Assembly: GCA_902766675.1 (NCBI GenBank)
Contig: CACXEN010000231.1
Span: 1-11,682, forward strand
DNA length: 11,682 bases
Origin: an uncultured Erysipelotrichaceae bacterium
Lineage (GTDB): Bacteria; Bacillota_I; Bacilli_A; Erysipelotrichales; Erysipelotrichaceae
Direction: 5' to 3'
In this document: in pieces, positions 1 to 7,013 of the stretch
How the letters are laid out: each line of letters starts with the position of its first letter
Position numbering within the stretch: the stretch's first letter is position 1
Made by a program: the position numbers and the translations under genes
Notes under the pieces: model-generated
Database searches by the model: none
Seen by the model: only the letters and a program-made list of their open reading frames with translations
Told to the model about the DNA's origin: nothing

Positions 1-2
1 GC

Positions 3-40
3 AAAACTGGGCTATGAGGGTACCCTCATAGCCCAGTTTT
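3..40 (-). terminator. Perfect 38-bp palindrome, probable bidirectional terminator of the PTS operon
   Basis: The two 19-base arms (3-21 and 22-40) are exact reverse complements with no spacer, centred on a GGTACC core. The outer ends are AAAA and TTTT, so the transcript of either strand would form a very GC-rich hairpin preceded by A's and followed by U's, the standard form of a bidirectional intrinsic terminator. It lies about 95 bases downstream of the epimerase stop codon and is the first strong hairpin after it, so it probably ends the minus-strand carbohydrate operon. It may also serve a plus-strand or neighbouring unit outside the window. Confidence 0.75.
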
Positions 41-60
41 CAGAATTACTGCTTTCTTTA

Positions 61-90
61 GTTTTCCATAGAAAACTTACACAGTTTTCT
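61..90. repeat. Two overlapping, mutually exclusive small inverted repeats
   Basis: GTTTTC (61-66) is complementary to GAAAAC (71-76) with a 4-base loop. The extended copy AGAAAAC (70-76) is also complementary to GTTTTCT (84-90) with a 7-base loop. The middle arm can pair with only one partner at a time. They lie in the AT-rich spacer between the epimerase stop and the terminator palindrome. No function is evident; they could be 3'-end structure of the operon mRNA or chance in AT-rich sequence. Confidence 0.3.
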
Positions 91-134
91 TGACAAACCC
101 GTTAGAAAATATAACTCTTGCCATGGCTAGTACG

Positions 135-788
135 TTATAAATTCCTCAATTCAAGGATTATCTGTCTGTATGGTTTATCTTTGTTGAAAAGTGCGCTTGT
201 CCCTAAAACAAATCCATCACAGCCCATACAAGATAATTCTTTTATTACTGATGGTGAGCAAGCCCCATCAATAATGATTTTATAGCCGTATTCTTCTTTC
301 ATATGAATTAATTTACTGATTTTCTTCTTAGTAAATTCAATGAACTTCTGTCCGGCGAAACCTGGATTAACTGTCATTATCATCACATAGTCACATAGAT
401 TAAGCATTTCTTCAATAGATTCAATGCTTGTATCAGGATTAATAGCTAATCCAGCATATTTGTTTCTTTCTTTTATGTGCGCTAATGTCTTCACTACATA
501 TCTTTCCGATTCTGGATGGATGTAAATTATATCAGCACCAGCATCAATAAACCAGTCAACTTTATTGGCTGGATTTTCAATCATTAGATGACAATCTACC
601 AGTTTATTTGTATTTTTTCTGATTGTTTTGATATCCATAATGCCCATAGTAATATTAGGTACAAAACTTCCATCCATAATATCACAATGAAAAATGTCAA
701 CTCCAGCTTCATCAAGCTGTTTTATTTCCTGTTCAAGTTTCCCGTAGTCCGCACACATCATACTGGGACAAAATAATATATTATCCAT
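135..788 (-). CDS. Ribulose-phosphate 3-epimerase family protein, closest in motifs to D-allulose-6-phosphate 3-epimerase (AlsE-like)
   Basis: A 217-residue TIM-barrel sugar-phosphate epimerase expected to invert C3 of a ketose phosphate in the cytoplasm with a divalent metal. The metal and acid/base residues are all visible: His34 and Asp36 in HCDIMDG, His67 in DCHLM, and Asp174 in IDGAC. The phosphate-binding loops are TVNPGFAGQ (139-147) and GTSALF (196-201). Three places look more like AlsE than ordinary Rpe: PSMMC near the N-terminus, PGFAGQ rather than PGFGGQ, and DGAC rather than DGG (E. coli AlsE has DGSC). So allulose-6-P to fructose-6-P is a better guess than ribulose-5-P to xylulose-5-P. 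It is the last gene of the PTS operon, 10 bases after the HAD gene, with a GAGG ribosome site. Family certain; exact substrate inferred. Confidence 0.85.
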   Translation of the reverse strand: MDNILFCPSMMCADYGKLEQEIKQLDEAGVDIFHCDIMDGSFVPNITMGIMDIKTIRKNTNKLVDCHLMIENPANKVDWFIDAGADIIYIHPESERYVVKTLAHIKERNKYAGLAINPDTSIESIEEMLNLCDYVMIMTVNPGFAGQKFIEFTKKKISKLIHMKEEYGYKIIIDGACSPSVIKELSCMGCDGFVLGTSALFNKDKPYRQIILELRNL

Positions 789-798
789 ATAAACCTCA

Positions 799-1575
799 TT
801 ATCTCTTTATTATTCCTAAATCAATAAGCGCATTATATATTCCATTATCATCAACATGTGTTGTAACATAATCTGATTTATTTTTTAGTTGTTCACTAGC
901 ATTCCCCATTGCAACACTGAATCCAACTTCTTCAAACATGTCAAAATCATTCATAGAATCTCCAAAACACAACGCTTCTGTTTTATCTATTCCGAAGTAT
1001 TCTAAAACAAGTTTTACACCTTTACCCTTACCACCATTTGAAGGGAATATGTCATAACAATTACCTAGATAATCTATCATCTTAAAATATTTCTTGTTGA
1101 TGCATTTAGCTTTAGTTTCTCCACAAAATACTGACATTTCATAACAGTCTTTATTTTTAATTTCTTCAACATTTCTGTTAAACTCTATGAAATGGCCATT
1201 ATCTTCATAGTATTTTTCCATTGCAATTTCAGAGTCACTATATAATTGATTTTCTGTATAGAATAGACATTCAAGTTTGTACTGATTATCTAATGTTAGA
1301 ATCTCTTCAATTAGTAATTTATCAAATGGATTTTTGAAAATTATATTGTTATTGACTGATACTAGCTGCCCTGCCATAAAAATATAGGCATCAAAATCGA
1401 TTTTACCTATTATTCCTAAGCCATTTAATTCTTGTTCGTTTCTACCTGTGCATGCAACTATTTTGATGTTTTCACTTTTTAGTTCATTTAGTGAATCTAT
1501 CGTCTTATCTGAAATCTGATAATCTGTATGTGACATTAGTGTATTATCTATATCGAAAAATACTATTCTAAACAT
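799..1575 (-). CDS. Cof-type HAD-IIB sugar-phosphate phosphatase
   Basis: This 258-residue protein is a haloacid-dehalogenase hydrolase of the Cof/IIB class, which removes phosphate from sugar phosphates or related metabolites using Mg2+. Motif I is DIDNTL with nucleophile Asp8 and acid/base Asp10. Motif II is the Thr in CTGR (Thr43). Motif III is the Lys in GKGKGV (Lys183/185). Motif IV is GDSMND (205-210). A cap domain lies between motifs II and III. The start ATG follows a clear AAAGGA site. It comes 57 bases after IIB, with a weak hairpin in the gap, and is followed closely by the epimerase. In this operon it could control sugar-phosphate build-up by dephosphorylating an intermediate; the substrate cannot be read from the sequence. 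Confidence 0.85.
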   Translation of the reverse strand: MFRIVFFDIDNTLMSHTDYQISDKTIDSLNELKSENIKIVACTGRNEQELNGLGIIGKIDFDAYIFMAGQLVSVNNNIIFKNPFDKLLIEEILTLDNQYKLECLFYTENQLYSDSEIAMEKYYEDNGHFIEFNRNVEEIKNKDCYEMSVFCGETKAKCINKKYFKMIDYLGNCYDIFPSNGGKGKGVKLVLEYFGIDKTEALCFGDSMNDFDMFEEVGFSVAMGNASEQLKNKSDYVTTHVDDNGIYNALIDLGIIKR

Positions 1576-1599
1576 AATTAATCCTTTCTTGTTTTATAA

Positions 1600-1626
1600 A
1601 GGCATCAATCTTTAAGAATGATGCCT
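1600..1626 (-). terminator. Weak intra-operon hairpin/terminator after PTS IIB
   Basis: AGGCATCA (1600-1607) pairs with TGATGCCT (1619-1626) around an 11-base loop. On the minus strand it is followed by TTTATAAAAC, a short imperfect U-run. It lies in the only sizeable gap of the operon, between IIB and the HAD gene, so it may lower expression of the HAD and epimerase genes relative to the transporter, or protect the upstream mRNA 3' end. Confidence 0.5.
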
Positions 1627-1632
1627 ATTTTC

Positions 1633-2106
1633 TTATAATTCTATCTTGCTTACTGTAGGTAACATTTGAATATAAATATCGACACCATGATCTTTTAAAT
1701 ATTGAATATCATCAAGGTCATCATCGTTCACATATACATGTGATTCTTTATATACTCTCTTTCCTTCTTCAAAATGCATATTCCCAATGTTGCATTGTGG
1801 AATAATAATACCATTTTCAACTAATGTTCTAATTACTTTTGGTGTTTTTGCAACCAGGAAAATTTTCTGTGAAGCAGATGCTTTAGGTAATGTATCTATA
1901 GCCTTTTCTACAGAGAAGAATCTAATACCAACACCTCTTGCATCTGTAGTCATCTTCATGATAGATTTCAGCATTGGGTCTTTTGCTGTATCATCATCAA
2001 CTACTACTACCAAATTCGCATTGATACTTCCGAGCCACACATTGGCAACCTGACCATGAACTAGTCGATTATCAACACGTGTAAAAACAATATTTAAGTC
2101 GCCCAT
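1633..2106 (-). CDS. PTS mannose/fructose/sorbose family transporter subunit IIB
   Basis: Soluble IIB component, which takes phosphate from IIA and passes it to the incoming sugar bound by IIC/IID. The family signature FTRVDNRLVHGQV near the N-terminus holds the phosphorylated histidine, His17 from the start chosen here. The reading frame also opens at a GTG at 2115, but that codon overlaps the GGGGTGG ribosome site. The ATG at 2106 is well spaced and overlaps the IID stop as TAATG, suggesting translational coupling, giving 157 residues, normal for the family. IIB specificity within mannose, sorbose, fructose, N-acetylgalactosamine or glycated amine systems cannot be told from this sequence alone. 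Confidence 0.9.
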   Translation of the reverse strand: MGDLNIVFTRVDNRLVHGQVANVWLGSINANLVVVVDDDTAKDPMLKSIMKMTTDARGVGIRFFSVEKAIDTLPKASASQKIFLVAKTPKVIRTLVENGIIIPQCNIGNMHFEEGKRVYKESHVYVNDDDLDDIQYLKDHGVDIYIQMLPTVSKIEL

Positions 2107-2891
2107 TACATCCACCCCAAGAAAGTTAGCAAGATACTTAATGCAATAATCAATAATATAATTACGACGATATTAACCTTCTTCTTAAATAATGAATAAG
2201 TCATTGCTACCATAGCAACTGGTAATAAGTTAGGTAATATAGAATCAAAGATTGACTGAACACCAACTGTACCGAATAACACTAAATCTTCAGAGAATGC
2301 TACCGATACATAGTTTGGAATCATTGCACCTAAAACAGTAACACCTAAGATACCTGCAGCTTTAGTGATATACTTAGCATTTTTAGAGATAGAAGATACT
2401 GCATTAGCACCTAAATTATATCCAAGTCTAACGATCCAAATTCTAGCAAAAGATAGTAGAGTCCAGAAGGCAAAGAAGAATACAGGTCCTAAGATAGAGC
2501 CTTCCTGAGCTAAAGATGCAGCAATTGCAGCTGTGATAGGTAGACATGTAAACCAAACTACCGCATCACCAAATCCTGCTAAAGGGCCGAATAAACCAGT
2601 TTTAATACTTTTGATTAACGTTCTGTCTTCTCCGGCTTCTTCCATTGATAATACTAATCCAACAAGTAGTGATCCTACATGTTGTTCAGTATTGATGAAG
2701 TCCATATTATTTAACAGTGCATCACACACTTCTTCTTCATTATCGCCATAAATCTTCTTTAAACCAGGTACTAATGAAAGAGCAAATGAAGGTGCCTGCA
2801 TACGTTCAAAACTAAATCCTGTCTGATACAAAATAGATAGAATACCAGTTTTATCTAAGGTTTTCTTATCAAGCTTATTTCTAGATACCAT
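2106..2891 (-). CDS. PTS mannose/fructose/sorbose family transporter subunit IID
   Basis: Membrane IID subunit that forms the sugar channel with IIC. Typical features are the N-terminal YQTGFSFERMQAPSF stretch, the family signature GPLAGFGDAVVWF in the middle, and hydrophobic C-terminal segments ending in FLGWM. The start at 2891 is preferred over the ATG at 2918 because a strong GGAGGAG site lies six bases before it. The resulting protein has 261 residues, close to the usual length. Its first 11 bases overlap the end of the IIC gene and its stop overlaps the IIB start, so IIC, IID and IIB are very probably translationally coupled. Confidence 0.92.
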   Translation of the reverse strand: MVSRNKLDKKTLDKTGILSILYQTGFSFERMQAPSFALSLVPGLKKIYGDNEEEVCDALLNNMDFINTEQHVGSLLVGLVLSMEEAGEDRTLIKSIKTGLFGPLAGFGDAVVWFTCLPITAAIAASLAQEGSILGPVFFFAFWTLLSFARIWIVRLGYNLGANAVSSISKNAKYITKAAGILGVTVLGAMIPNYVSVAFSEDLVLFGTVGVQSIFDSILPNLLPVAMVAMTYSLFKKKVNIVVIILLIIALSILLTFLGWM

Positions 2892-3672
2892 CACTTTCTC
2901 CTCCACCATTATTTTCAACTAAATCTTTAATTTCATCCTGTTTCTTATCTCTTAAGAAGATTAAATATGCAACTGCAGTAGCAATTAGAGCAATTGGTAA
3001 TACGTTGCCAACGTTTAATGTTGTCATTGCGAAGAAACCAATGATAAGGAATGGCCAGTTGTCTTTGTTGACCATAACTGTTAATAGTAAACCTAAACCA
3101 ACTGCTGGTAAGATACCGCCGGCAATTGAGAAACCATTACTTAACCATTCTGGGAATGCGCTAACAAATGATGTGATAGCATCCTGCATTACATATACAG
3201 ATAAGAAAGTTATAAGTGCATAACCTAATGTCATAAACGTGTCAGGTAAAAATACTAATCTAATAAACTTCTTAAGCTTTCTTTCCTTTAAAGCATTTTC
3301 CAAATACTTATTATTAACTGAAGCTAAAGACTGTTCAGCAATTACAAACCACTGCATTAATAAAGCAAATGGTAATGATAAACCTAAAGCTGTTTCAGCA
3401 GATACGCCTGATCTGATTGCTATAACAACAGTCATCATACCAGCCATTAGTGGATCAGGTGGAACTGTACCACCAATAGTTAATAAACCTAAATAAGATA
3501 ATTCAACAATTGCGCCAGCTTTTAAACCAGTTGTAACATCGCCAAGAATTAACCCTGCCAATGTCCCAACCATAATTGGTCTAAATAGGAAGAATGATTC
3601 CCAACGTTTATCCCAAGCTGCGACAAATGCTAATAATGATAGCATTAAACCCTGAAATAATGTAATTTCCAT
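2881..3672 (-). CDS. PTS mannose/fructose/sorbose family transporter subunit IIC
   Basis: Polytopic membrane permease of 263 residues, the main sugar-translocating subunit. Near the N-terminus is the family signature beginning RPIMVGTLAGLILGD, followed by GAIVELSYLGLLTIGG and a PPDP motif, then repeated hydrophobic helices and a short charged cytoplasmic tail. The ATG follows an AAGGAGG site, 13 bases after the SIS gene. The nearest match in style is the sorbose/N-acetylgalactosamine group (SorA/AgaC), but substrate is not resolved. No IIA gene is found in the window, so this system must borrow a IIA encoded elsewhere. Confidence 0.92.
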   Translation of the reverse strand: MEITLFQGLMLSLLAFVAAWDKRWESFFLFRPIMVGTLAGLILGDVTTGLKAGAIVELSYLGLLTIGGTVPPDPLMAGMMTVVIAIRSGVSAETALGLSLPFALLMQWFVIAEQSLASVNNKYLENALKERKLKKFIRLVFLPDTFMTLGYALITFLSVYVMQDAITSFVSAFPEWLSNGFSIAGGILPAVGLGLLLTVMVNKDNWPFLIIGFFAMTTLNVGNVLPIALIATAVAYLIFLRDKKQDEIKDLVENNGGGESDGI

Positions 3673-3685
3673 AAACCCTCCTTAA

Positions 3686-4747
3686 TTAAAATGTAACCGT
3701 TACTTTTGACAGTCCTGTAGGTTTATCAGGATGATATCCTCTAGCGAATGATAAGATGCAGGCAAACATTTGAGAGAATAGAGCATTTGTAAATAATGAC
3801 ATATATCCTTCACCTTCAGTCGGCATTAATATAGAATAATCTCCTAAACCCAAGTACTTTTCTTTGTTTGTAACGATTAATGATGAAATATTGAAATCTT
3901 TTTGCAATTTCTCCAGTAACTGAACAGTAGTGTCATCTGTCTTATCGTCAGTCAAGAAGACAATAAAAGGTGTAAATCTCGGTGTTGTTGCTATTGGTCC
4001 ATGTTGATAGTCTGAACTTGCATATGCTCTGCCACTTGTATAACTTGCTTCCTGAATCTTAAGTTCTGCTTCTAAGGCAACTGCATAAGAATAACCTCTA
4101 CCCAAAATCATGATATTTTCAACGTTTCTAAATAAAGGCATTGCTTCTCTGATTCCCTTTTCAGCCTCATAAGATTTTTCAATCAGTTTTCCACAGTTTT
4201 CCAGATTTTCAATCATGTTTGGATCACCCTTAATTAATGCACCAAGATAAATAGTCAGTGCAGCCTGTGATAAATATGATTTACCAGCAGTATATGAATT
4301 TTCTTTACCGACAAGAAGATTAACATAATAATCATCAATCTGACTCATTAAGCAATTATCATTATTAGTCATACTTACAACCGTAGCTCCTTGAGCCTTG
4401 GCTGTTTCCAATACAGACCATACATCTTTGGCTTCGCCACATTGAGAAATACCAATTACCAATTTATCGCTGAAGTCTAGGATAGCATTATAACGAGTTA
4501 TTACTGATGGGCTAAATATTTCTGCAAAAATTCCACATTCTATTTCATAGAAATACTTAGCGACTTGTAAAGCGTGTTCACTTGATCCTCTTCCAACAAA
4601 AATAGCATGTTTAATCTTCTTAGATTTGACTTCCTTGGCTATCTTAGATAAAACTTCTTTATTATTTTTGATTGACTCTTCAATTTGAATATGTTCAAGA
4701 TGTACTTCATCCCACATATATGAATCTTTAACCTTAACTTCTAACAA
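3686..4747 (-). CDS. Double-SIS sugar-phosphate isomerase/deaminase (GlmS C-terminal/AgaS/NagB-II type)
   Basis: About 353 residues with two SIS domains and no glutaminase domain. It resembles the isomerase half of GlmS, which interconverts fructose-6-P and glucosamine-6-P. SIS1 contains GRGSSEH (52-58) and SQCGEAKD (101-108). SIS2 contains LEAELKIQEAS and QHGP (248-251). The C-terminus ends DKPTGLSKVTVTF. The residues known in E. coli GlmS as Glu481, Lys485, Glu488, His504 and Lys603 all have counterparts here (Glu226, Lys230, Glu233, His249, Lys348). It is therefore probably an active amino-sugar-phosphate deaminase/isomerase rather than a FrlB-like deglycase, although glycated-amine substrates cannot be excluded. 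Start: GTG at 4756 collides with the AGGAGG site (4756-4761), whereas TTG at 4747 is eight bases downstream of it. An internal ATG at 4717 (MWDE) is another option. First gene of the PTS operon. Confidence 0.85.
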   Translation of the reverse strand: MLEVKVKDSYMWDEVHLEHIQIEESIKNNKEVLSKIAKEVKSKKIKHAIFVGRGSSEHALQVAKYFYEIECGIFAEIFSPSVITRYNAILDFSDKLVIGISQCGEAKDVWSVLETAKAQGATVVSMTNNDNCLMSQIDDYYVNLLVGKENSYTAGKSYLSQAALTIYLGALIKGDPNMIENLENCGKLIEKSYEAEKGIREAMPLFRNVENIMILGRGYSYAVALEAELKIQEASYTSGRAYASSDYQHGPIATTPRFTPFIVFLTDDKTDDTTVQLLEKLQKDFNISSLIVTNKEKYLGLGDYSILMPTEGEGYMSLFTNALFSQMFACILSFARGYHPDKPTGLSKVTVTF

Positions 4748-4793
4748 AACAAACACCTCCTACTTATAGCTAGCTAATCATACGTATATATCT

Positions 4794-4818
4794 TTGTAAT
4801 TACAATATAATATTACAA
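4794..4818. promoter_or_regulatory. Candidate GntR operator in front of the PTS operon
   Basis: TTGTAATTACAA (4794-4805) is a perfect 12-base palindrome located at the predicted transcription start. A further ATTACAA (4812-4818) forms a second inverted pair with TTGTAAT (4794-4800) and overlaps the -10 box. A protein bound here would block RNA polymerase. The related half-sites TTGTTAT/ATAACAA and TTGTAAT occur in the gntR-deoC spacer, which supports a shared regulator. The gene for a GntR-family protein is adjacent. Confidence 0.5.
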
Positions 4819-4838
4819 TATACTTTTTCATAAATCAA
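4810..4838 (-). promoter_or_regulatory. Promoter of the SIS-PTS operon
   Basis: On the minus strand, TTGATT (4833-4838) and TAATAT (4810-4815) are separated by exactly 17 bases, a good housekeeping sigma-70/sigma-A arrangement. Transcription would start within the palindrome at 4794-4805, and the SIS gene's ribosome site lies about 40 bases further on. Read by eye; not confirmed. Confidence 0.6.
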
Positions 4839-4873
4839 CAATAATTTTATGTTGAAGTAGTGAAACAAAATAA

Positions 4874-4913
4874 AAAGACTATGTCTTATTCTATTGATAA
4901 GCTTATAGTCTTT
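4874..4913 (-). terminator. Intrinsic terminator of the gntR gene
   Basis: AAAGACTAT (4874-4882) pairs with ATAGTCTTT (4905-4913), and CTTAT/ATAAG inside the loop extends the stem. On the minus strand it is followed by a T-rich tail (CTTTTTATTTTGTTT). It begins within ten bases of the gntR stop codon and separates gntR from the PTS operon promoter. Confidence 0.75.
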
Positions 4914-4918
4914 GGTTG

Positions 4919-5671
4919 TTATCTAGTTTTACCTTGATTTCTTTCAATTTCAACAGTGAAAATACTACGATCTCCAATATAAATAGATATGTCGTAATTT
5001 AACAATCTATCATATTGGTCATATTCCCAGCTTTCTACATACTGAACTGGTGATCCAGGTTTTATCTTTAATAGATTAGCATATTTCTGATTACATAGCA
5101 TTGGATAAAAACTCTTGCTTGTTCGACAAATCTGAATACCAAACTTTTCTTCCATTGTTTTATATAGAGATTTATCTGTCAGATCTTCGTTTTCCAGCCC
5201 TTTTAAGTATTCAGCCACATGATAAGAAGATACATAATATACTATTTCGTTGTTTCTATAGCGTAATCTTTCAATATTTATAACCTTTTCTCCTTGTTTA
5301 ATGTTTAATTTCTCCGCTATATCTGTAGGACAGTCGATGATTTCATTTTTTAGGATTTCGGTTCTTGGCACATAACCTTTTCTTATCATTTCTTCATTGA
5401 AACTTACTATTTCCTTAAAGAAACCTGTATTCTTATTGCTTTTTACAAATGTGCCTTTACTCTTATAGCGCGTTAAATATCCTTCTGATACTAGCTCAGA
5501 TAATGCCTGTTTAATAACACTTCTACTTATGCCACAAGTATTACATATTTCTTCCTCTGTAGGAATCTTGTCCCCTGGTTGATATTTTCCGTTTTTAATG
5601 TTTTCTATAATACTATCTTTTAACTGCAAATATAAGGGTATAGGCGAAAACTTATTAATTTTTATCGACAT
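4919..5671 (-). CDS. GntR-family (HutC subfamily) transcriptional regulator with UTRA domain
   Basis: A 250-residue regulator. Residues about 10-76 form the winged helix-turn-helix: [40 protein letters not shown] and the wing KGTFV. The remainder (about 85-245) matches the UTRA ligand-binding fold of the HutC subgroup, which usually senses a sugar phosphate or other pathway intermediate and releases DNA on binding. The ATG has an AAGGAG site nine bases upstream. It sits between the PTS operon and the divergent deoC-like gene and probably represses both and itself, judged from similar inverted repeats in both promoter regions. The inducer may be the phosphorylated sugar. Family secure; targets inferred. 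Confidence 0.9.
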   Translation of the reverse strand: MSIKINKFSPIPLYLQLKDSIIENIKNGKYQPGDKIPTEEEICNTCGISRSVIKQALSELVSEGYLTRYKSKGTFVKSNKNTGFFKEIVSFNEEMIRKGYVPRTEILKNEIIDCPTDIAEKLNIKQGEKVINIERLRYRNNEIVYYVSSYHVAEYLKGLENEDLTDKSLYKTMEEKFGIQICRTSKSFYPMLCNQKYANLLKIKPGSPVQYVESWEYDQYDRLLNYDISIYIGDRSIFTVEIERNQGKTR

Positions 5672-5688
5672 ATATTATATCTCCTTGT

Positions 5689-5722
5689 TTGACTTTAGTC
5701 CTTTGTTATTATATTATAACAA
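5689..5722 (+). promoter_or_regulatory. deoC promoter with overlapping inverted-repeat operator; gntR -10 on the opposite strand
   Basis: Plus strand: TTGACT (5689-5694), 17 bases, TATTAT (5712-5717), a convincing promoter for the aldolase gene. The inverted repeat TTGTTAT (5703-5709) and ATAACAA (5716-5722), six bases apart, covers the -10 box. On the minus strand the same repeat contains TATAAT, the likely -10 of gntR, although no clear -35 is seen for it. One bound dimer could therefore silence both directions. A further TTGTAAT half-site (5741-5747) and a TGTACA palindrome (5731-5736) follow. Confidence 0.55.
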
Positions 5723-5780
5723 TATACGTTTGTACATACTTTGTAATTGCTTTTTTACTATAAAAAAACAGGAGATAAAA

Positions 5781-6446
5781 ATGAATAAAAATGAAATCGC
5801 TCAGATGATTGATCACACCAATCTTCATGCCTACGCAAGTCATGAAGATATGCAAAAACTGTGTAAAGAAGCTATTGAAAACAACTTTAAAATGGTCGCA
5901 ATAAATTCTGTTCAAACAGCTATTTGTAAAGAGTATCTTAAAGGCACAAATGTCCATGTTGGTGCAGCTATCTCTTTCCCTCTTGGACAAACTACATTAG
6001 AGGTTAAATTAAAAGAGACTGCCAATGCCATTGAAAATGGGGCAGATGAAATTGATTATGTTGTAAACCTAACTGAAGTAAAAGAAAAGAATTTTAATTA
6101 TATCGAAAAAGAAATGACAGAAATCAAGGAACTTTGTCATGCACATAGTGTAATTTGCAAAGTCATATTTGAAAACTGTTATCTAACTAAAGAGGAAATT
6201 AAAAAGCTTAGTGAGATTGCAAAAAAGGTTAAACCTGATTTTATTAAAACCAGTACAGGCTTTGGTACTGGAGGAGCTACAGTTGAAGATGTAAAACTCA
6301 TGAAATCAATTGTTGGCGATGATGTCAAAGTGAAGGCTGCAGGTGGTATTAGGGATTTAAAAACATTCTTAGCCATGGTTGATGCAGGAGCCGAAAGAAT
6401 CGGCACTTCTTCTGGTATTAAAATTATAAATGAATTTGAAAGCTAA
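5781..6446 (+). CDS. DeoC-family (deoxyribose-phosphate aldolase-like) class I aldolase
   Basis: 221 residues from the ATG at 5781, which follows an AGGAGA site; the frame stays open upstream to 5598 but that part is not needed by the family. DeoC splits 2-deoxyribose-5-phosphate into glyceraldehyde-3-phosphate and acetaldehyde through a Schiff base. Visible are the opening DHT (11-13), Asp92 in EIDYVVN, Schiff-base Lys156 in [13 protein letters not shown], and Lys185 in [13 protein letters not shown] is also present. The usual VCVNP motif is replaced by VAINS, and ordinary DeoC residues around [11 protein letters not shown] differ, so it is a divergent member and may cleave a different sugar phosphate. 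It is the only plus-strand gene here and is divergent from gntR, which probably controls it with the PTS operon. Confidence 0.85.
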   Translation: MNKNEIAQMIDHTNLHAYASHEDMQKLCKEAIENNFKMVAINSVQTAICKEYLKGTNVHVGAAISFPLGQTTLEVKLKETANAIENGADEIDYVVNLTEVKEKNFNYIEKEMTEIKELCHAHSVICKVIFENCYLTKEEIKKLSEIAKKVKPDFIKTSTGFGTGGATVEDVKLMKSIVGDDVKVKAAGGIRDLKTFLAMVDAGAERIGTSSGIKIINEFES

Positions 6447-6473
6447 TAAGCTTTGTTGAATAATCATAGAGGC

Positions 6474-6517
6474 CCAAACCCATAGGTGTTTATTTAATGA
6501 CATACCTATGAGTTTGG
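6474..6517. terminator. Terminator-like hairpin between convergent deoC and hypA
   Basis: A 14-base left arm (6474-6487) pairs with 6504-6517 with a single mismatch (13 pairs), around a 16-base loop. It lies about 28 bases after the deoC stop and is the strongest hairpin in the spacer. The following tail (ATAATTCTCTT) is only moderately T-rich, so termination strength is uncertain. It could stop both deoC and the convergent hyp operon. Confidence 0.5.
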
Positions 6518-6668
6518 ATAATTCTCTTACAAACTTTGATTACTTCGAATTGCTAAAGGTGAGATTGTATCTACAAAAGGACACCACATCTCTAGCACAC
6601 TGCGTACAATTTAGAGCATTCTCATGATTTATCAGTTGATTAAAATGGGATAATGTGACATCGTTCTT
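6518..6668. other. Spacer between deoC and hypA with no recognised gene
   Basis: This 151-base stretch has slightly more balanced composition than other spacers and can be read as a short run of open codons on either strand, but with no start, ribosome site or recognisable motif. It could be a decayed gene fragment or the 3' untranslated end of the hyp operon, for which no strong terminator is seen on the minus strand before the hairpin at 6474-6517. Confidence 0.35.
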
Positions 6669-7013
6669 TTATTCTGCTTCAATTTCTTTAATCATACATT
6701 CATTACCTATCAGAAGATATGTATGTTCACTTTTACAATAGGGACATATTCTTCCATATTTTACTGTTTCATATTCTTGTTTACAGTCTTCACAAAAAGT
6801 AATCGCTTGAATCTCTTCTAGTTTCAATTCCGCATCCACAAGCAGAGGATTATTTCTTTTGAAATAATTCCAACAATCCACAAAGTAATCAGTGATAATG
6901 CCAGAAACTTCCCCTATTTCAAGTGTGACAGAACCAATTTTAGTAAGATTATTTTCCTTCGCTAATTCATCAAGTGTTTTTGCCACATGTGTTACAATAC
7001 TAAGCTCATGCAT
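6669..7013 (-). CDS. hypA: HypA/HybF-type nickel metallochaperone
   Basis: 114 residues, the usual length. HypA delivers nickel to [NiFe]-hydrogenase precursor protein together with the GTPase HypB. It begins MHELSI, which provides the nickel-binding His2 and Glu3, and carries a zinc site formed by Cys74-x-x-Cys77 and Cys90-x-x-Cys93. Its ATG lies inside the end of the upstream hypB (8-base overlap, ATGCATGA), so the two are translationally coupled. It is the last gene of the operon. No hydrogenase or other hyp gene is present, so its client enzyme must be elsewhere; nickel delivery to another Ni enzyme is also possible. Confidence 0.92.
   Translation of the reverse strand: MHELSIVTHVAKTLDELAKENNLTKIGSVTLEIGEVSGIITDYFVDCWNYFKRNNPLLVDAELKLEEIQAITFCEDCKQEYETVKYGRICPYCKSEHTYLLIGNECMIKEIEAE

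Noticed and set aside
90..95. Consensus -35 TTGACA on the plus strand
   Set aside because: The best -10-like sequence (TATAAC) is only 14 bases away and there is no plus-strand gene downstream.
77..124. 15-codon ORF on the minus strand after the epimerase (starts MARVIF)
   Set aside because: No ribosome site and no recognisable similarity; short AT-rich ORFs are expected by chance.
5598..5780. 61-codon N-terminal extension of the deoC frame
   Set aside because: It overlaps the gntR start, the promoter and the operator, has no family similarity, and the ATG at 5781 has a proper ribosome site.
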